The notes: generated from the letters alone by a model not told the origin. Counted from the first letter of the stretch, positions 1 to 9,288 are shown. The stretch is DNA of 34,364 nt from CAZSHG01 sp964606695 [NCBI: uncultured bacterium] (GCA_964606695.1 CAZSHG010000029.1:1-34364); one strand, 5' to 3'. Numbers and translations are program-made.

Positions 1-70
1 ACGGAAGATTAACATATTTTCGTTCTTTTACATAGATTTAATTCATGTTATCCCGCGCGGGCAATGTCGC

Positions 71-136
71 GTAGGGGCGCCCGTAGTGCCCATTCGTCGA
101 ATACGGAACCGTAGGGGAGGGCCTATGTGCCCTCCC
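71..136. repeat. Two GTAG-hairpin (REP-like) units
   Basis: Two GTAGGGG units occur in direct order. The first (71-91) is GTAG followed by GGGC...GCCC. The second (111-136) is GTAG followed by a perfect 8-bp stem, GGGAGGGC/GCCCTCCC, with the loop CTATGT. Between them lies ATTCGTCGAAT, which recurs in similar form between the paired units at 8968-9064 and 11064-11119. The pair occupies the exact point where transposase similarity ends. Confidence 0.7.
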
Positions 137-388
137 GCGCCGCTCTTCCACCTCTTTGGGAATCTGATTAGAGCTGGGCTTGGGGCGCCGACTCAGGTCG
201 GTTAGGCTTTTCCTGGTGCCATCATAACGATTAAACCATTTGCTGACCGTCTTCCTGGTCGCCTTGAATTCCCGGCCAGCCGCCGATATGCCGTGCTGTG
301 AAACGTATCGAACCATTTTAAGCCTGATATTCTCTACTTGAAAACTGTTTGCTAAGTCGTTATAATTCATCGTGATGGTATCCTTCAT
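137..388 (-). pseudogene. IS481-like transposase, N-terminal fragment
   Basis: The minus-strand reading frame encodes about 84 residues that resemble the N-terminal helix-turn-helix part of IS481-type integrase/transposases: a start near MNYNDLANSFQVENIRLKM, then a helix-turn-helix stretch (RYVSQHGISAAGREF, TRKTVSKWFNRYDG) and a basic SLTDLSRRPKP linker. The family normally continues for some 200 more residues with a DDE catalytic core. Here the similarity stops at about NQIPKEVEERRG, where the frame runs into a GTAG-hairpin repeat pair (71-136), so the catalytic core is missing. A start at 370 fits an AAGGA about nine bases upstream; 388 is the longer choice. Minus-strand sequence from about 471 (TGTCCAACTATTG) could be the old terminal repeat of the element, but no partner end is visible. 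The family call comes from residue patterns and no search was run. Confidence 0.7.
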
Positions 389-572
389 AGTTGATCGCCA
401 TAGTTTGATATGTTTGTTTGTTCATCCAACTCAAACATAACAATCCTGGCTTACCGGTCAATAGTTGGACACCATCTCTATTTACCGACGTTTCTCTCGA
501 AAAAACATCTTGACCACCCGGCCATGGGAACTATATTGAAATAGAAAAATGAACATGTCGAAAGGACATGAG

Positions 573-2345
573 ATGAGCGAAATAAAGATGGAATGGGGTT
601 TGAAGGAACTTTACACGAGTTTCGACGACGAGCAATTCACTCGCGATTATAGAGAACTGGATCCAACGGCAAAAGAATTCCAGCGTAAATACCGCGGCAA
701 AATGGCCGACGTTGCGCAGGAAACCGACGCCATGCGCGTTTGCATCGAGGAATATGAGGCCATCCAGAAGACGCATCATAGGCTCTATTCCTACCCCGCG
801 CTCCGTTTCTACGCCGACACCCACGACAAGGACGCCAAATCCTGGCTCCAGCAGGTGCAGGAGAAGGTCAGCCTTGCGGCGAATTACATCGTCTTCTTCG
901 CGCTTGAGATTCAGAAACTCCCCGCGGAAACCCTCGAACGGCTGATGTCCACGCCGGAACTGGAGCCTTATGTCCACTTCTTCGAGAATCTGCTCAAGTT
1001 CAAGCCGCACACCCTGTCCGAGGAGGTCGAGCAGGTTCTCAACGAGACCGCTCTGACGGGCGTGCAGGCCTTTGTGCAGTTGCGAGAATTGCATCTGGGA
1101 TCGCAGGAATTCGAACCTGTAACGCCCCCCGGCGGCGAGCCGGTGGACACGGAATCGGAGCTATCAGCGCTACTATACCATCCCGATGTGGCGACGCGAT
1201 TGACGGCATACAAATCCGTGAGGGCGGTGTATGAAGAGCACAACCAGCTCTACGGATACATCCTGCAGAAGGTCGCGCAGGACCACAAAATGGACGCGCG
1301 GCGGCGCAATTACGATTCCACGCTGACGAAACAGTTACTGGGCGACGAAGTGCCGGAACCGGTCTATCGCAATGTTATCGACGTTACACGCGACGGTTTC
1401 AACCTGTTTCAGGATTATTATAGATTCAAGGGCAAAGCGCTTAATATTCCAATCAAAATCACGGACATATACGCGCCCTACGAAAAGGTCGATGTGCGCA
1501 AATCATACGGCGACACCGTCGAAATGATTTGCGACGCAATGGCGATGGTCGATTCGGAGTTCGAAGAGATAGTCCGCGGCTTCATCGAGGGCCAATATAT
1601 CGACGCGGCGGTGCGCAAAGGCAAACGTGGCGGGGCTTTCTGCTGGGGCATTTGGGGATTTCATCCATACATTCTGCAGTCCTTCACCGGCACGCCGGAT
1701 AGCTGGTTTACCCTGGCACATGAACTCGGTCACGGCATCCACGGCGTTTACACTAACCGCGCGCAGAGGCTACTGAGCGCCGATTCGCCAATGGTGCTCG
1801 CGGAAATCGCATCGACCTTCAACGAACTAATGCTTCTCGATTATCTTATGGAGAATTCCGACGACGAGGCACTAAAGAAAGCACTGCTCTCAAAGCAGAT
1901 CGAGGACTCGATGAACCTGCTATTCCGACAGACAACCATCAGCCGCCTGGAGGAGGACATCCACAATCAGGCCGCCAGTGGCACCTTCGACCACGAATGG
2001 GTGAACGACCGCTGGATGCATTGGTATAAGACTCTCGGCGGCGACGTCGTGGAAATCCTGCCGGAACACCAGTTCGACTGGGCGCGCATCGGGCATATCT
2101 ACTTCAAACCCTTCTACTGCTATAATTACTGCCTGAGCCATATGGTAAGCCTGGCGTGCTATCTGAAATACCGCGAGGAGGGCAAATCCTTCGTGCCGAA
2201 ATTCAAGCAATTGCTTTCCTACGGCGGCTCGAAAGCCCCCGCCGACGCGCTAAAATCCGTCGGCATCGACCCCGCCGACCCCGATGTTATGCAGGGCGCA
2301 ATCGACCACACACGAAAACTATTCAATAAACTCGGGAGGATGTAA
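573..2345 (+). CDS. pepF: M3 family oligoendopeptidase (PepF-like)
   Basis: This is a cytosolic zinc metallopeptidase of family M3, expected to cut short peptides during peptide turnover. The zinc motif HELGH is at residues 383-387 and the third ligand is Glu411 in VLAEIASTFNE, with the spacing normal for M3. The helical N-terminal half and the roughly 590-residue length match PepF/M3B oligoendopeptidases, and no signal peptide is present. An upstream in-frame ATG exists at 549, but the ATG at 573 has AAAGGA six bases before it and gives MSEIKMEWGLKELY, a typical family N-terminus, so it is preferred. The stop codon overlaps the next start (TAATG), so the downstream lipoprotein is probably translationally coupled. 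Family assignment is firm; substrate is unknown. Confidence 0.93.
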   Translation: MSEIKMEWGLKELYTSFDDEQFTRDYRELDPTAKEFQRKYRGKMADVAQETDAMRVCIEEYEAIQKTHHRLYSYPALRFYADTHDKDAKSWLQQVQEKVSLAANYIVFFALEIQKLPAETLERLMSTPELEPYVHFFENLLKFKPHTLSEEVEQVLNETALTGVQAFVQLRELHLGSQEFEPVTPPGGEPVDTESELSALLYHPDVATRLTAYKSVRAVYEEHNQLYGYILQKVAQDHKMDARRRNYDSTLTKQLLGDEVPEPVYRNVIDVTRDGFNLFQDYYRFKGKALNIPIKITDIYAPYEKVDVRKSYGDTVEMICDAMAMVDSEFEEIVRGFIEGQYIDAAVRKGKRGGAFCWGIWGFHPYILQSFTGTPDSWFTLAHELGHGIHGVYTNRAQRLLSADSPMVLAEIASTFNELMLLDYLMENSDDEALKKALLSKQIEDSMNLLFRQTTISRLEEDIHNQAASGTFDHEWVNDRWMHWYKTLGGDVVEILPEHQFDWARIGHIYFKPFYCYNYCLSHMVSLACYLKYREEGKSFVPKFKQLLSYGGSKAPADALKSVGIDPADPDVMQGAIDHTRKLFNKLGRM

Positions 2346-2902
2346 TGAATGTAATATTTGCGAAAAAATGCGCAATCATATCATGTATCATCGCTTTGAT
2401 TCTCTGTTCATGCATGGAGAAACCCGAACCGGACCGGTATTACGACAAAGAACGCGGATTCTCCATAGAATTCCCTTATAAATGGGACATCGAAGAATAC
2501 GACGAATACGAAGTCAGGGATAAATCGATCGAACGCGCGGTTATAGCAATCAATCCGCTCGAAGAAGCAACCGATCAAAATAACGAGACTGTAGTATTTC
2601 TTATCGAATCGATCGCAGTGGGAACTACCCTCGAAGAATACTACGACGAAGTTATCGAAGAAGCCTTCGCCGAGGGATTCGAAACGGAGATAGAAGAGCA
2701 GGGGGATTGCATCATTGACGGCGTCCCGGCGAAATGGCTAATAATAAAAACGGACGTCCGCGGGAACGTTTATCGCCTAATATGGTATTGCCTGGTTAAG
2801 GACAATAAAGCTTATATGATAACCGGGAATTCGGTCGATCTTTCTTTTTACAACTATCGCGGTATATTCGACGCAACTGCTAAAAGCTTGAGATTTGAAT
2901 AA
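2345..2902 (+). CDS. Small acidic lipoprotein, PsbP-like/DUF1795-like fold possible
   Basis: The 185-residue product starts with a lysine pair and a hydrophobic stretch, followed by a lipobox Leu-Cys-Ser-Cys with the lipidated cysteine at residue 23. It is therefore expected to be a membrane-anchored lipoprotein exposed to the periplasm. The mature part begins with YYDKERGFSIEFPYKW, the kind of opening seen in PsbP/MOG1-like and DUF1795-like domains, and is rich in Glu and Asp. It ends with an aromatic-containing helix-like region (GIFDATAKSLRFE). No catalytic motif is visible. The gene overlaps the peptidase stop by one base and is followed by a non-coding stretch. The lipoprotein call is strong; the fold suggestion is weak and no function is claimed. 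Confidence 0.8.
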   Translation: MNVIFAKKCAIISCIIALILCSCMEKPEPDRYYDKERGFSIEFPYKWDIEEYDEYEVRDKSIERAVIAINPLEEATDQNNETVVFLIESIAVGTTLEEYYDEVIEEAFAEGFETEIEEQGDCIIDGVPAKWLIIKTDVRGNVYRLIWYCLVKDNKAYMITGNSVDLSFYNYRGIFDATAKSLRFE

Positions 2903-3382
2903 TCGCGATTTTATAACAATGAAAAGCCCGACCGTCCCGGTCGGATGAGCCTTCGCCGAGGTCGAAATCCCCTTTTCCGCGCTCCAAAATGATTTCGCTG
3001 TCTGGAAATAAGACTCAGCAGTGCGGATTTACAATCATCGACTAAAGAAATTTAAGTAGAAAATTCGATGTTGAAGAATAAAAATTTCACGAAGGATACC
3101 GGAGGCGAGAGGACGGAACGGCTGATTCTGTTTTCGGCCAATATCGGCGAGGTCTTAATCGCGAGGGAGTCGAAAAACCATCATTTGGATGTGGCGATGA
3201 TAATTCCAGTTTTGTAAAAACCGGTCGTATGTGAATCTAAGACCGCCGCTGGCGCGACTCACGCGTGCGAAAATAATTTGAGGTTATACAAATCGCACGT
3301 AGCGCGAGGCGTGCCAGCGGTTTTTGCAGTGGGAAATGGTATCTAAGTTGCAAATCGTTTTTGAATTGATATATTTAAGCCG
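2903..3382. other. Non-coding gap with hairpins
   Basis: This is 480 bases between the lipoprotein and the glycosyltransferase. It contains a perfect 7-bp stem, CCGACCG/CGGTCGG (2928-2944), whose minus-strand side is followed by CTTTT, so it would look like a terminator only for leftward transcription. It also contains a 49-codon open frame at 3068-3217 (starting MLKNKNF) with no ribosome binding site or recognised similarity, probably chance or a remnant, and the long imperfect hairpin annotated at 3246-3320. No tRNA or other RNA gene is seen. Confidence 0.5.
3246..3320. repeat. Long imperfect hairpin, copy 1 of a family
   Basis: The left arm begins CCGCTGGCGCGA and reaches GTGCGA at 3270. 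The right arm runs from TCGCACGTAGCG to GTGCCAGCGG. The arms pair over most of about 25 bases around an AT-rich loop (about 3271-3291). The first 12 bases are identical to the left arm of the hairpin at 13440, and the internal GTAGCG(C/T)GA is also shared. TTTTT follows the right arm, so this copy could also act as a rightward terminator, although the loop is long for one. Confidence 0.65.
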
Positions 3383-4462
3383 ATGACAACGTCGATTCTA
3401 CATATCGCCCCAAGAAACACCTCCGGAGTCCCGTGGACTATCGTGAAAGAGGAACGTCGCCGCGGTTTCGATTCGTGGCTGTTGACCTACCGCCCGCATC
3501 GTTTCGGTTTTGGCCAGGACGAGACGCTCGACCTGCCCTTAGTCGATGATCCCTTAACTCGATCCGTCCAGAAAGCTCTGACCACCACGCCTAAGAAGAT
3601 CAATGTCCGACGCGAATACGAGGAACTGCCGCCGAAATGGCGTTGCAACAGGTTCCCCGCGAGCGCGCTGTTCGGCGTCCGCGACAGAATCTGGAGATCG
3701 CACTTGAAAAAGGCGGGTTTCCCGGAACGGCTTAAGGATTATGACATCGTCGTCCTCGACGGCGGTTTGCCTCTTCTGCGAAGCGGGAAGTGGATATCCG
3801 TCTGGGCGAAGGCCACCGGCAAACTCGCGACGACTTATTACGGCACGGATTTGCGCCAGCACGGCGTTATCGAGGAGATAGACAACCTATCGCGCGCTGT
3901 CTTTGTGATGGAGTTCGACCATATTGCTCTCCATCCGCGGGCGACATGGTTGCCGTTCCCCTTCGACGTGGAATCCATGCCGGAAGCCAATCAGCCGCAT
4001 TCCGGCCCGATTCGCATAGGTCACGTTGCCTCCACCAGATCGACTAAGAGCACGGACGCAATTATCGCGGCAATCGGCGAGGTGTCGAAAAGCTTCGATG
4101 TCGAACCGGTGATAATCGAGAATGTCCCGCACGATGAGACTCTGCGGCTCAAATCGACCTGCCATATCTTTATCGATCAGCTTGGTGAACTCGGTTACGG
4201 CATCAGCGGCCTGGAATCTCTGGCGATGGGAATTCCCACAATTGTCGAATTACTTCCCGATCATGAAAAATTCCTGGGCGAACATCCATTTATTGTCGCG
4301 AATGAGTCCAATCTGGCGTATATTCTGCGGGAATTGATCCTCGACGAGCCACGACGGCTGGAAATAGCTAAGGCCGGTAAACAGTGGGTTCGCAGTTTCC
4401 ACGATTCGGCGCGCACGGTTGACATCATACACGATAAATACAGGGAGCTGAAATGGCTCTGA
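3383..4462 (+). CDS. GT-B fold glycosyltransferase (group 1-like)
   Basis: The 359-residue cytosolic protein looks like a GT-B glycosyltransferase. The C-terminal half has the donor-site signature GYGISGLESLAMGIPTI (about residues 272-288), equivalent to the G-x-x-x-E-A-M-A-x-G-x-P region of GT4-type enzymes, followed by PDHEKFLGEHPF and a helical tail (LILDEPRRLEIAKAGKQW) usual for these enzymes. The N-terminal half begins with a beta-strand (SILHIAPRNTSGVPW) in the position of the acceptor domain. No membrane segment is seen. There is no strong Shine-Dalgarno before the ATG. The stop lies 12 bases before the start of the secreted C25 peptidase, so the two are probably cotranscribed; whether it glycosylates that exported protein is speculation. 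Donor and acceptor cannot be read from sequence. Confidence 0.78.
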   Translation: MTTSILHIAPRNTSGVPWTIVKEERRRGFDSWLLTYRPHRFGFGQDETLDLPLVDDPLTRSVQKALTTTPKKINVRREYEELPPKWRCNRFPASALFGVRDRIWRSHLKKAGFPERLKDYDIVVLDGGLPLLRSGKWISVWAKATGKLATTYYGTDLRQHGVIEEIDNLSRAVFVMEFDHIALHPRATWLPFPFDVESMPEANQPHSGPIRIGHVASTRSTKSTDAIIAAIGEVSKSFDVEPVIIENVPHDETLRLKSTCHIFIDQLGELGYGISGLESLAMGIPTIVELLPDHEKFLGEHPFIVANESNLAYILRELILDEPRRLEIAKAGKQWVRSFHDSARTVDIIHDKYRELKWL

Positions 4463-4473
4463 ACGGAGATAAA

Positions 4474-7400
4474 ATGACATTTCGAATAATCCTCGCGATC
4501 TTGTTGTTGGCTGTTTTCACGCAGGCGGGGGTTGTAAATTACAGCTATATCGAGCAGTTCGAGCCTTCGGCGCAAATCGAGAACGGCGAAGCACACGTCG
4601 ATATTGCCGGTGGGGATCTTCGCATCCACGGCGAACCCAATCTTCCCGGCAAGCCTATTCGAATAGCCCTCCCGCCCGGCACGGAGGCTTTGGATATAAG
4701 CTATTCGGTCGATAGGGAGGTTTTGGCTTCAGCAGTTAATGTTCGTAACACTATTCTCAGCGAGTTCGACAATCCCTGGGGCAAATCAGCTTCTTTTGCC
4801 AGTGTCGAAGTGCCCGCGGCACAATTGGACGGCACATCGAAGCTTTATGGTGTTCCGTTAGCGGAGATTTTCCTTCGCCCTGTTACTTATAACCCCGAAT
4901 CCGGGGAATTGTTCTGGAACAGGCGAATCGATATCGAAGTTCAGACCGGGCAAACAGGCGATACCGGCTTCAAGTTTCCACAGTTGACACCTGTGTCCTC
5001 CGATATCCGCGATCATATCCTTTCAAATGCGGTTGAAAACCCCGAGGATCTGCCGCCTCGCCCCAGGCCGATGGATTTATCCGAGCTCGTATATCCCACG
5101 CGGTCCTTCCCGCCATCTCGCGGCGACGACAAATGCGACGGCGTTGTAATTGCGGCGGATGAATATATCGATCAGCTTCAAACACTCAAGGAGGAAATCA
5201 ATTTCGGATTGATATTAGAGGTCGTGCCCATATCGCAAATTACATCGAGTTATGCGGGGAGTTCCGACAGAGCCGAGAAATTACGAAAATTCATAAAGGA
5301 CGCATACGCCAATTGGGGCATATCGGGTGTTTTCCTTGTAGGTAATCCCGATGAAATGCCAATCCGGTTCAGGTATGGTCTTACGCCGAATTCACCCAAC
5401 TATATCGATATCCCGACCGATCTCTACTATACAGCCATGGACGGCGATTGGAATTCCGACGACGATTCGCATTTCGGAGAGGAGGAGGAGGACGATTTCG
5501 TTCCGGAGCTAATTATAGGAAGGTTCCCCGCTGAGGATTCGAGCGAGATTCTTGCTTATCTCGATAAAATACGCTATCATCGCTGGGAGATCGACTCGGA
5601 TTTCACGACGCGTTGGTTATTCATGGGCGCCAGTATCCAGGGCACCGATTATTCCGGCCCGGAACAATGCGATTCGATTATAAATCGCGGCCCGATTCCC
5701 GAAGAAGTCGATATTTACAAACTATACGCCTTCCACGACAGCACTGGTGGAGACGCCGAACTGACCGAACACAATACTCTCGTCCAGCTTAGCGAAGGGA
5801 AATACATAATATTCCACCTCGATCACGGTTTCAGGTATATAATTCATACCGGAAAACACACGGATCACGGTAGTGGTATCGATATCCCAGAGTTTATGTC
5901 GATGGATAACGGCCCTTATTATCCGTTTTTCCATACGTATTCCTGCGAGGTTAATTCATTCGACGTTGGATGTGTGGGCAGTGCATCGGTGAGATCGAAA
6001 AACGGTGGATTCGTCGCTATCTTAGCTCATTCCCGTGCGGCGTATTCAAATCACAAACAGATAGTGCACCATTTTTGGGGAAGTAATTTCCTGCCTTCAG
6101 GACGAACGGCGAAGTTAGGCGTGGCTGTGCAGGGAACTCAAATAGATTATGGAGAAACTTCCACCGGAAAATATTATAAATCGATATTAACGCTACTCGG
6201 TTATCCTTTCCTGGATATGTATCTGGGAAGACCTACTCAACTCGATGTAACATTATTCACGACGACTATTTCATCATCCGATAGCCTCATTAGATTGGAA
6301 GTCCGGGATTTGGTAACATCAGAGCCCTTAGAGGGTGCGCGAGTCGTAGCCCATACATCCTCCGGGGCTTATTCGATGACTGAAACGTCCGCCGGAGGTA
6401 TGGCTACACTGCTGATTAAACCGGAAGCGGCGGACGAAATCGTCCTCACGGTATCGGGGAATGGGGCTTTCCCCTGGAGCGATACCATTTCTGTAGAATC
6501 TTCGTCCGTTGAACATGTAATACTTATTCAAAGTGTGTTCTACCCGGGCGGTGGCGACCACGATGTCGATCCCGAACCTGGCGATACTTTTGCCTGCGCA
6601 CTGATTCTGCAAAATATCGGGAGTGCGACGGCGGAATCGGTCGCTATAGACGTAAACGTTCCCGGTTTAATCGATATTGGCGATATTACCTTCGATTTAG
6701 CGCCATCGGAATACTGCACACTCGCACCCGCTTTTGGTGTGATAATCGACAACACGCTTAGAGGTTCTGAGAACTTGCGGCCGGTGATTACTATTTCGAG
6801 CGACAATCACACCGGAATAGACACATTAGCGTTAGGCTTGTTAGGTCCCATATTCAAACACACATCGACTTCCTATATAGACGAAAATAACAATATCCCG
6901 GATATCGGCGAGACCGGCAATCTCTGTATAGGCCTTGCAAATATCGGCCCCGGCGATTTCCGTGGTTGCGGTATCGACATCGAATTGACCGGCGCGAGTC
7001 CATATTCTGAATACATCGATATTGGTGATTTGAACTCGAATAAATTCGACACGATTATTATTCCAATCGACGTGGAATCATATACAATAACCGCACAACT
7101 CGATTTTGTCTTTACAAATACCACGCCGGAATCTCTCTATATATTTCTCTCCTCGCCAGCACCCCCAGAATCCTTAACTATGATCCCCGGCGAGGACGAG
7201 ATCAAATTGACATGGAATCCGCCGGATGATTCCAGCGTTTCGGGATATAACGTATATCGCGGCGATAGCCTTTCCGAAAATTTCATAAAGATAAACGAAT
7301 TCCCCATCAACTCCGCGATGATTATCGATGAAGGTCTTCCCCAGCGGACTCGATTCCATTATTACGTTACGTCTGTCGATTATTGGATGAACGAAGGAAC

Positions 7401-9195
7401 TACCGGCGATACTGTTCTCGCATGGACGACTCTTCCCCTTATGGAACCCTGGCCTATTCAAATAGGTCTTTCCAGAGAAATATATTCCTCCCTCGCAATA
7501 GATGATACCGATAACGACGGCGACTTAGAAATTTATGCAGTAGGAAAGAAATACTCCGCAGTATGGGCGTTTCACCACGACGGCATCCCCGTTATAGAGG
7601 GCGACGATATGACCGATCCTTTCAGAATAATCTCATGGGACGATACCACGGCATCGGGAATGGGAATGTGGAGCTCACCCGCTATTGGAGAGGTATTCCA
7701 TGGTCGTTCGCACCTGCTGATTAACGACAGAAAATGGCCGGGACAGACCTATCTGGTAGATGCTATCACCGCCGAAGACGCCGAGGACTGGCCGAATTAC
7801 GCTATGAACGCCTCTATGGGAACCCCTGTATTGGCCGATCTCGACGGAGATGATATATTGGAAATATTCGATCCGAACCACAAGGGCTTGAACGCCTGGA
7901 ATAGAGACGGCAGTCCGTATCTACCGGACTCCACGGGGATTTTCGCCGAATTGGAAGACGAAATGTCCGGTCCCCTATGGGGTTCGCCGGCGATAGGCGA
8001 TATCGATGGCGACGGTGAAAACGAAGTCGTTATGGGATTTGGCACCGACCTGGCTTCAAGGGGGACTATATTCGCATTCGACAGCGAGGGCAATATCCTG
8101 CCGGGATGGCCTATAAGAAAACGAAATTGCGATTTCTCGAACGTCAACCCAACTCTGGCTAATTTCGATTCAGACACATCGACACTCGAAATCCTCGTTT
8201 CCGCCTATAGGGGAGGCGCTTATATATTTGACCACGAGGGAGACTCTCTCGACGGCTGGCCTATCACCGAATTTGCGCAACTGTTTTACGAATCCCGCAA
8301 CGCGGCCGCCGATTTCGACGGCGACGGAATCTGCGAGGCCGTGTTAACCGGAATAAACGAAGTCGGTGTTTACCGCGCAGACGGAACCGCTATGCCCGGA
8401 TGGCCGGTTCACCTAGATGAATCCGGCGAAACAGTTGGCAATCCGACTATAGGAGACCTCGACGGTGACGGATTCTGGGATATAATATTCTCGATGGGCA
8501 AGAGAATCTACGCCTACGATATATCCGCGAATATGCTTCCGGGATTCCCTCTGCTTATGCCCGACCTTTGCGCAGGAGCGCCCAACCTATGCGACCTGGA
8601 CGGCGACGGTTACATGGAAATTGCCACGGGAGCCCTCAATTCATATATTTATATATGGCGCACCGAGGTGACATACACTGAGGAGAGCGTCGCCTGGCCT
8701 ACGGAAAAGGGCAATTACCATCGCACAGGCCTATACGGCGAACACTGGCGCATAATGCCTGTCGAGGAGGGGTATGCCTCTCCCGAAAAACCCGCGCAGT
8801 TAACTATTTCCGCCTACCCCAACCCATTTAATTCCTCGGTAACCATCGCCCTCGACGGCACGGGCGTATGCAATACGCCCCTACGCGTGGAGATATTCGA
8901 TGTCGCGGGGCGGAAAATCAAGACGGTCACTGAAGCTTGCTTACAGCCCCACGCGGTCGAAGTGCCCGTAGGGGAGGGTTTGTTGACTGAAAGGAAATCC
9001 CACGGAAGACCCTCCCGTTCGTCGATTACCCAAAAAACGGGCGGGTCTGAGACCGCGCCCCTACGAAACGGCGAATTCATCTGGCGTCCCGACGAATCCC
9101 TCGGTTCCGGCGTTTATCTAGTCCGTGCACGCTTCGACAAGCTCAGCGACCGTGACGAAAACTCGATCACAAAGCACATCGTTTACCTGAAATAA
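4474..9195 (+). CDS. Secreted gingipain-like C25 peptidase with FN3, beta-propeller and sorting domain
   Basis: This is a 1573-residue exported protein. The start at 4474 is chosen over the in-frame ATG at 4453 because GGAG lies five bases before it and the product opens directly with a signal peptide (MTFRIILAILLLAVFTQAG). After a propeptide-like region comes a C25 cysteine peptidase domain, with the His of the HLDHG motif at 451 and the Cys of FFHTYSCEVNSFD at 491, the expected catalytic dyad. Ig/CARDB-like segments follow, then a fibronectin type III domain near 895-990 and seven FG-GAP-like calcium repeats (such as DLDGDDILE, DIDGDGENE, DLDGDGYME) near 1003-1406, likely a beta-propeller. 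From about 1443 there is a type IX-style sorting domain, starting AYPNPFNSS and ending HIVYLK. Three loops of that domain carry palindromic repeats (8862-8885, 8968-9064, 9130-9152). Substrate is unknown. Confidence 0.88.
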   Translation: MTFRIILAILLLAVFTQAGVVNYSYIEQFEPSAQIENGEAHVDIAGGDLRIHGEPNLPGKPIRIALPPGTEALDISYSVDREVLASAVNVRNTILSEFDNPWGKSASFASVEVPAAQLDGTSKLYGVPLAEIFLRPVTYNPESGELFWNRRIDIEVQTGQTGDTGFKFPQLTPVSSDIRDHILSNAVENPEDLPPRPRPMDLSELVYPTRSFPPSRGDDKCDGVVIAADEYIDQLQTLKEEINFGLILEVVPISQITSSYAGSSDRAEKLRKFIKDAYANWGISGVFLVGNPDEMPIRFRYGLTPNSPNYIDIPTDLYYTAMDGDWNSDDDSHFGEEEEDDFVPELIIGRFPAEDSSEILAYLDKIRYHRWEIDSDFTTRWLFMGASIQGTDYSGPEQCDSIINRGPIPEEVDIYKLYAFHDSTGGDAELTEHNTLVQLSEGKYIIFHLDHGFRYIIHTGKHTDHGSGIDIPEFMSMDNGPYYPFFHTYSCEVNSFDVGCVGSASVRSKNGGFVAILAHSRAAYSNHKQIVHHFWGSNFLPSGRTAKLGVAVQGTQIDYGETSTGKYYKSILTLLGYPFLDMYLGRPTQLDVTLFTTTISSSDSLIRLEVRDLVTSEPLEGARVVAHTSSGAYSMTETSAGGMATLLIKPEAADEIVLTVSGNGAFPWSDTISVESSSVEHVILIQSVFYPGGGDHDVDPEPGDTFACALILQNIGSATAESVAIDVNVPGLIDIGDITFDLAPSEYCTLAPAFGVIIDNTLRGSENLRPVITISSDNHTGIDTLALGLLGPIFKHTSTSYIDENNNIPDIGETGNLCIGLANIGPGDFRGCGIDIELTGASPYSEYIDIGDLNSNKFDTIIIPIDVESYTITAQLDFVFTNTTPESLYIFLSSPAPPESLTMIPGEDEIKLTWNPPDDSSVSGYNVYRGDSLSENFIKINEFPINSAMIIDEGLPQRTRFHYYVTSVDYWMNEGTTGDTVLAWTTLPLMEPWPIQIGLSREIYSSLAIDDTDNDGDLEIYAVGKKYSAVWAFHHDGIPVIEGDDMTDPFRIISWDDTTASGMGMWSSPAIGEVFHGRSHLLINDRKWPGQTYLVDAITAEDAEDWPNYAMNASMGTPVLADLDGDDILEIFDPNHKGLNAWNRDGSPYLPDSTGIFAELEDEMSGPLWGSPAIGDIDGDGENEVVMGFGTDLASRGTIFAFDSEGNILPGWPIRKRNCDFSNVNPTLANFDSDTSTLEILVSAYRGGAYIFDHEGDSLDGWPITEFAQLFYESRNAAADFDGDGICEAVLTGINEVGVYRADGTAMPGWPVHLDESGETVGNPTIGDLDGDGFWDIIFSMGKRIYAYDISANMLPGFPLLMPDLCAGAPNLCDLDGDGYMEIATGALNSYIYIWRTEVTYTEESVAWPTEKGNYHRTGLYGEHWRIMPVEEGYASPEKPAQLTISAYPNPFNSSVTIALDGTGVCNTPLRVEIFDVAGRKIKTVTEACLQPHAVEVPVGEGLLTERKSHGRPSRSSITQKTGGSETAPLRNGEFIWRPDESLGSGVYLVRARFDKLSDRDENSITKHIVYLK
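8862..8885. repeat. GTAG-hairpin repeat inside sorting domain, loop 1 (C25 peptidase)
   Basis: A perfect 8-bp stem, GGGCGTAT/ATACGCCC, with a 3-base loop is followed by CTACG; on the minus strand this reads GTAG and then the palindrome. It encodes G-V-C-N-T-P-L-R between the second strand (VTIALDG) and VEIFDVAGR of the sorting domain. Confidence 0.8.
8968..9064. repeat. Inverted GTAG-hairpin pair (BIME-like) inside sorting domain, loop 2
   Basis: GTAGGGG at 8968 and CCCCTAC ending at 9064 bound 97 bp. Inside are GGGAGGGT (8972-8979) pairing with ACCCTCCC (9009-9016), then GTTCGTCGATT, then GGGCGGGT pairing with ACCGCGCCC with one bulge. This is the inverted two-hairpin arrangement described for BIMEs. 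It is read through in frame and replaces the usually shorter loop between GRKIKTV and FIWRPDESLGSGVYLV. Confidence 0.78.
9130..9152. repeat. Short dispersed-type repeat in sorting domain, loop 3
   Basis: The sequence CGCTTCGACAAGCTCAGCG plus flanks has the look of the widespread TTCGACAAGCTCAG intergenic repeat known from many bacterial genomes (from memory, not searched). Its ends, CGCT and AGCG, pair. It encodes R-F-D-K-L-S-D-R in the loop between SGVYLVRA and HIVYLK. Confidence 0.45.
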
Positions 9196-9272
9196 GGCGA
9201 AAATGAGGAGATATTCCCCAAATTAATATCAAACAGCGGCTACGTCAAGGTAAACAGCGCACTCATTAGCTC

Positions 9273-9288
9273 AAAAAGCGCGCTTTTT
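9273..9288 (+). terminator. Possible terminator palindrome
   Basis: AAAAAGCG is followed directly by CGCTTTTT, a perfect 16-bp palindrome with an A tract on one side and a T tract on the other, 78 bases after the C25 peptidase stop. It could work as a bidirectional terminator, but the GC core is short and leaves almost no loop, so the call is weak. Confidence 0.35.

Noticed and set aside
2928-2944. Terminator for the pepF-lipoprotein unit
   Set aside because: The perfect stem has a T tract only on the minus-strand side; in the rightward direction it is followed by GAGCC with no T run.
3068-3217. A 49-codon gene in the gap before the glycosyltransferase
   Set aside because: No Shine-Dalgarno, no recognised similarity and no conserved context; mentioned only in the gap entry.
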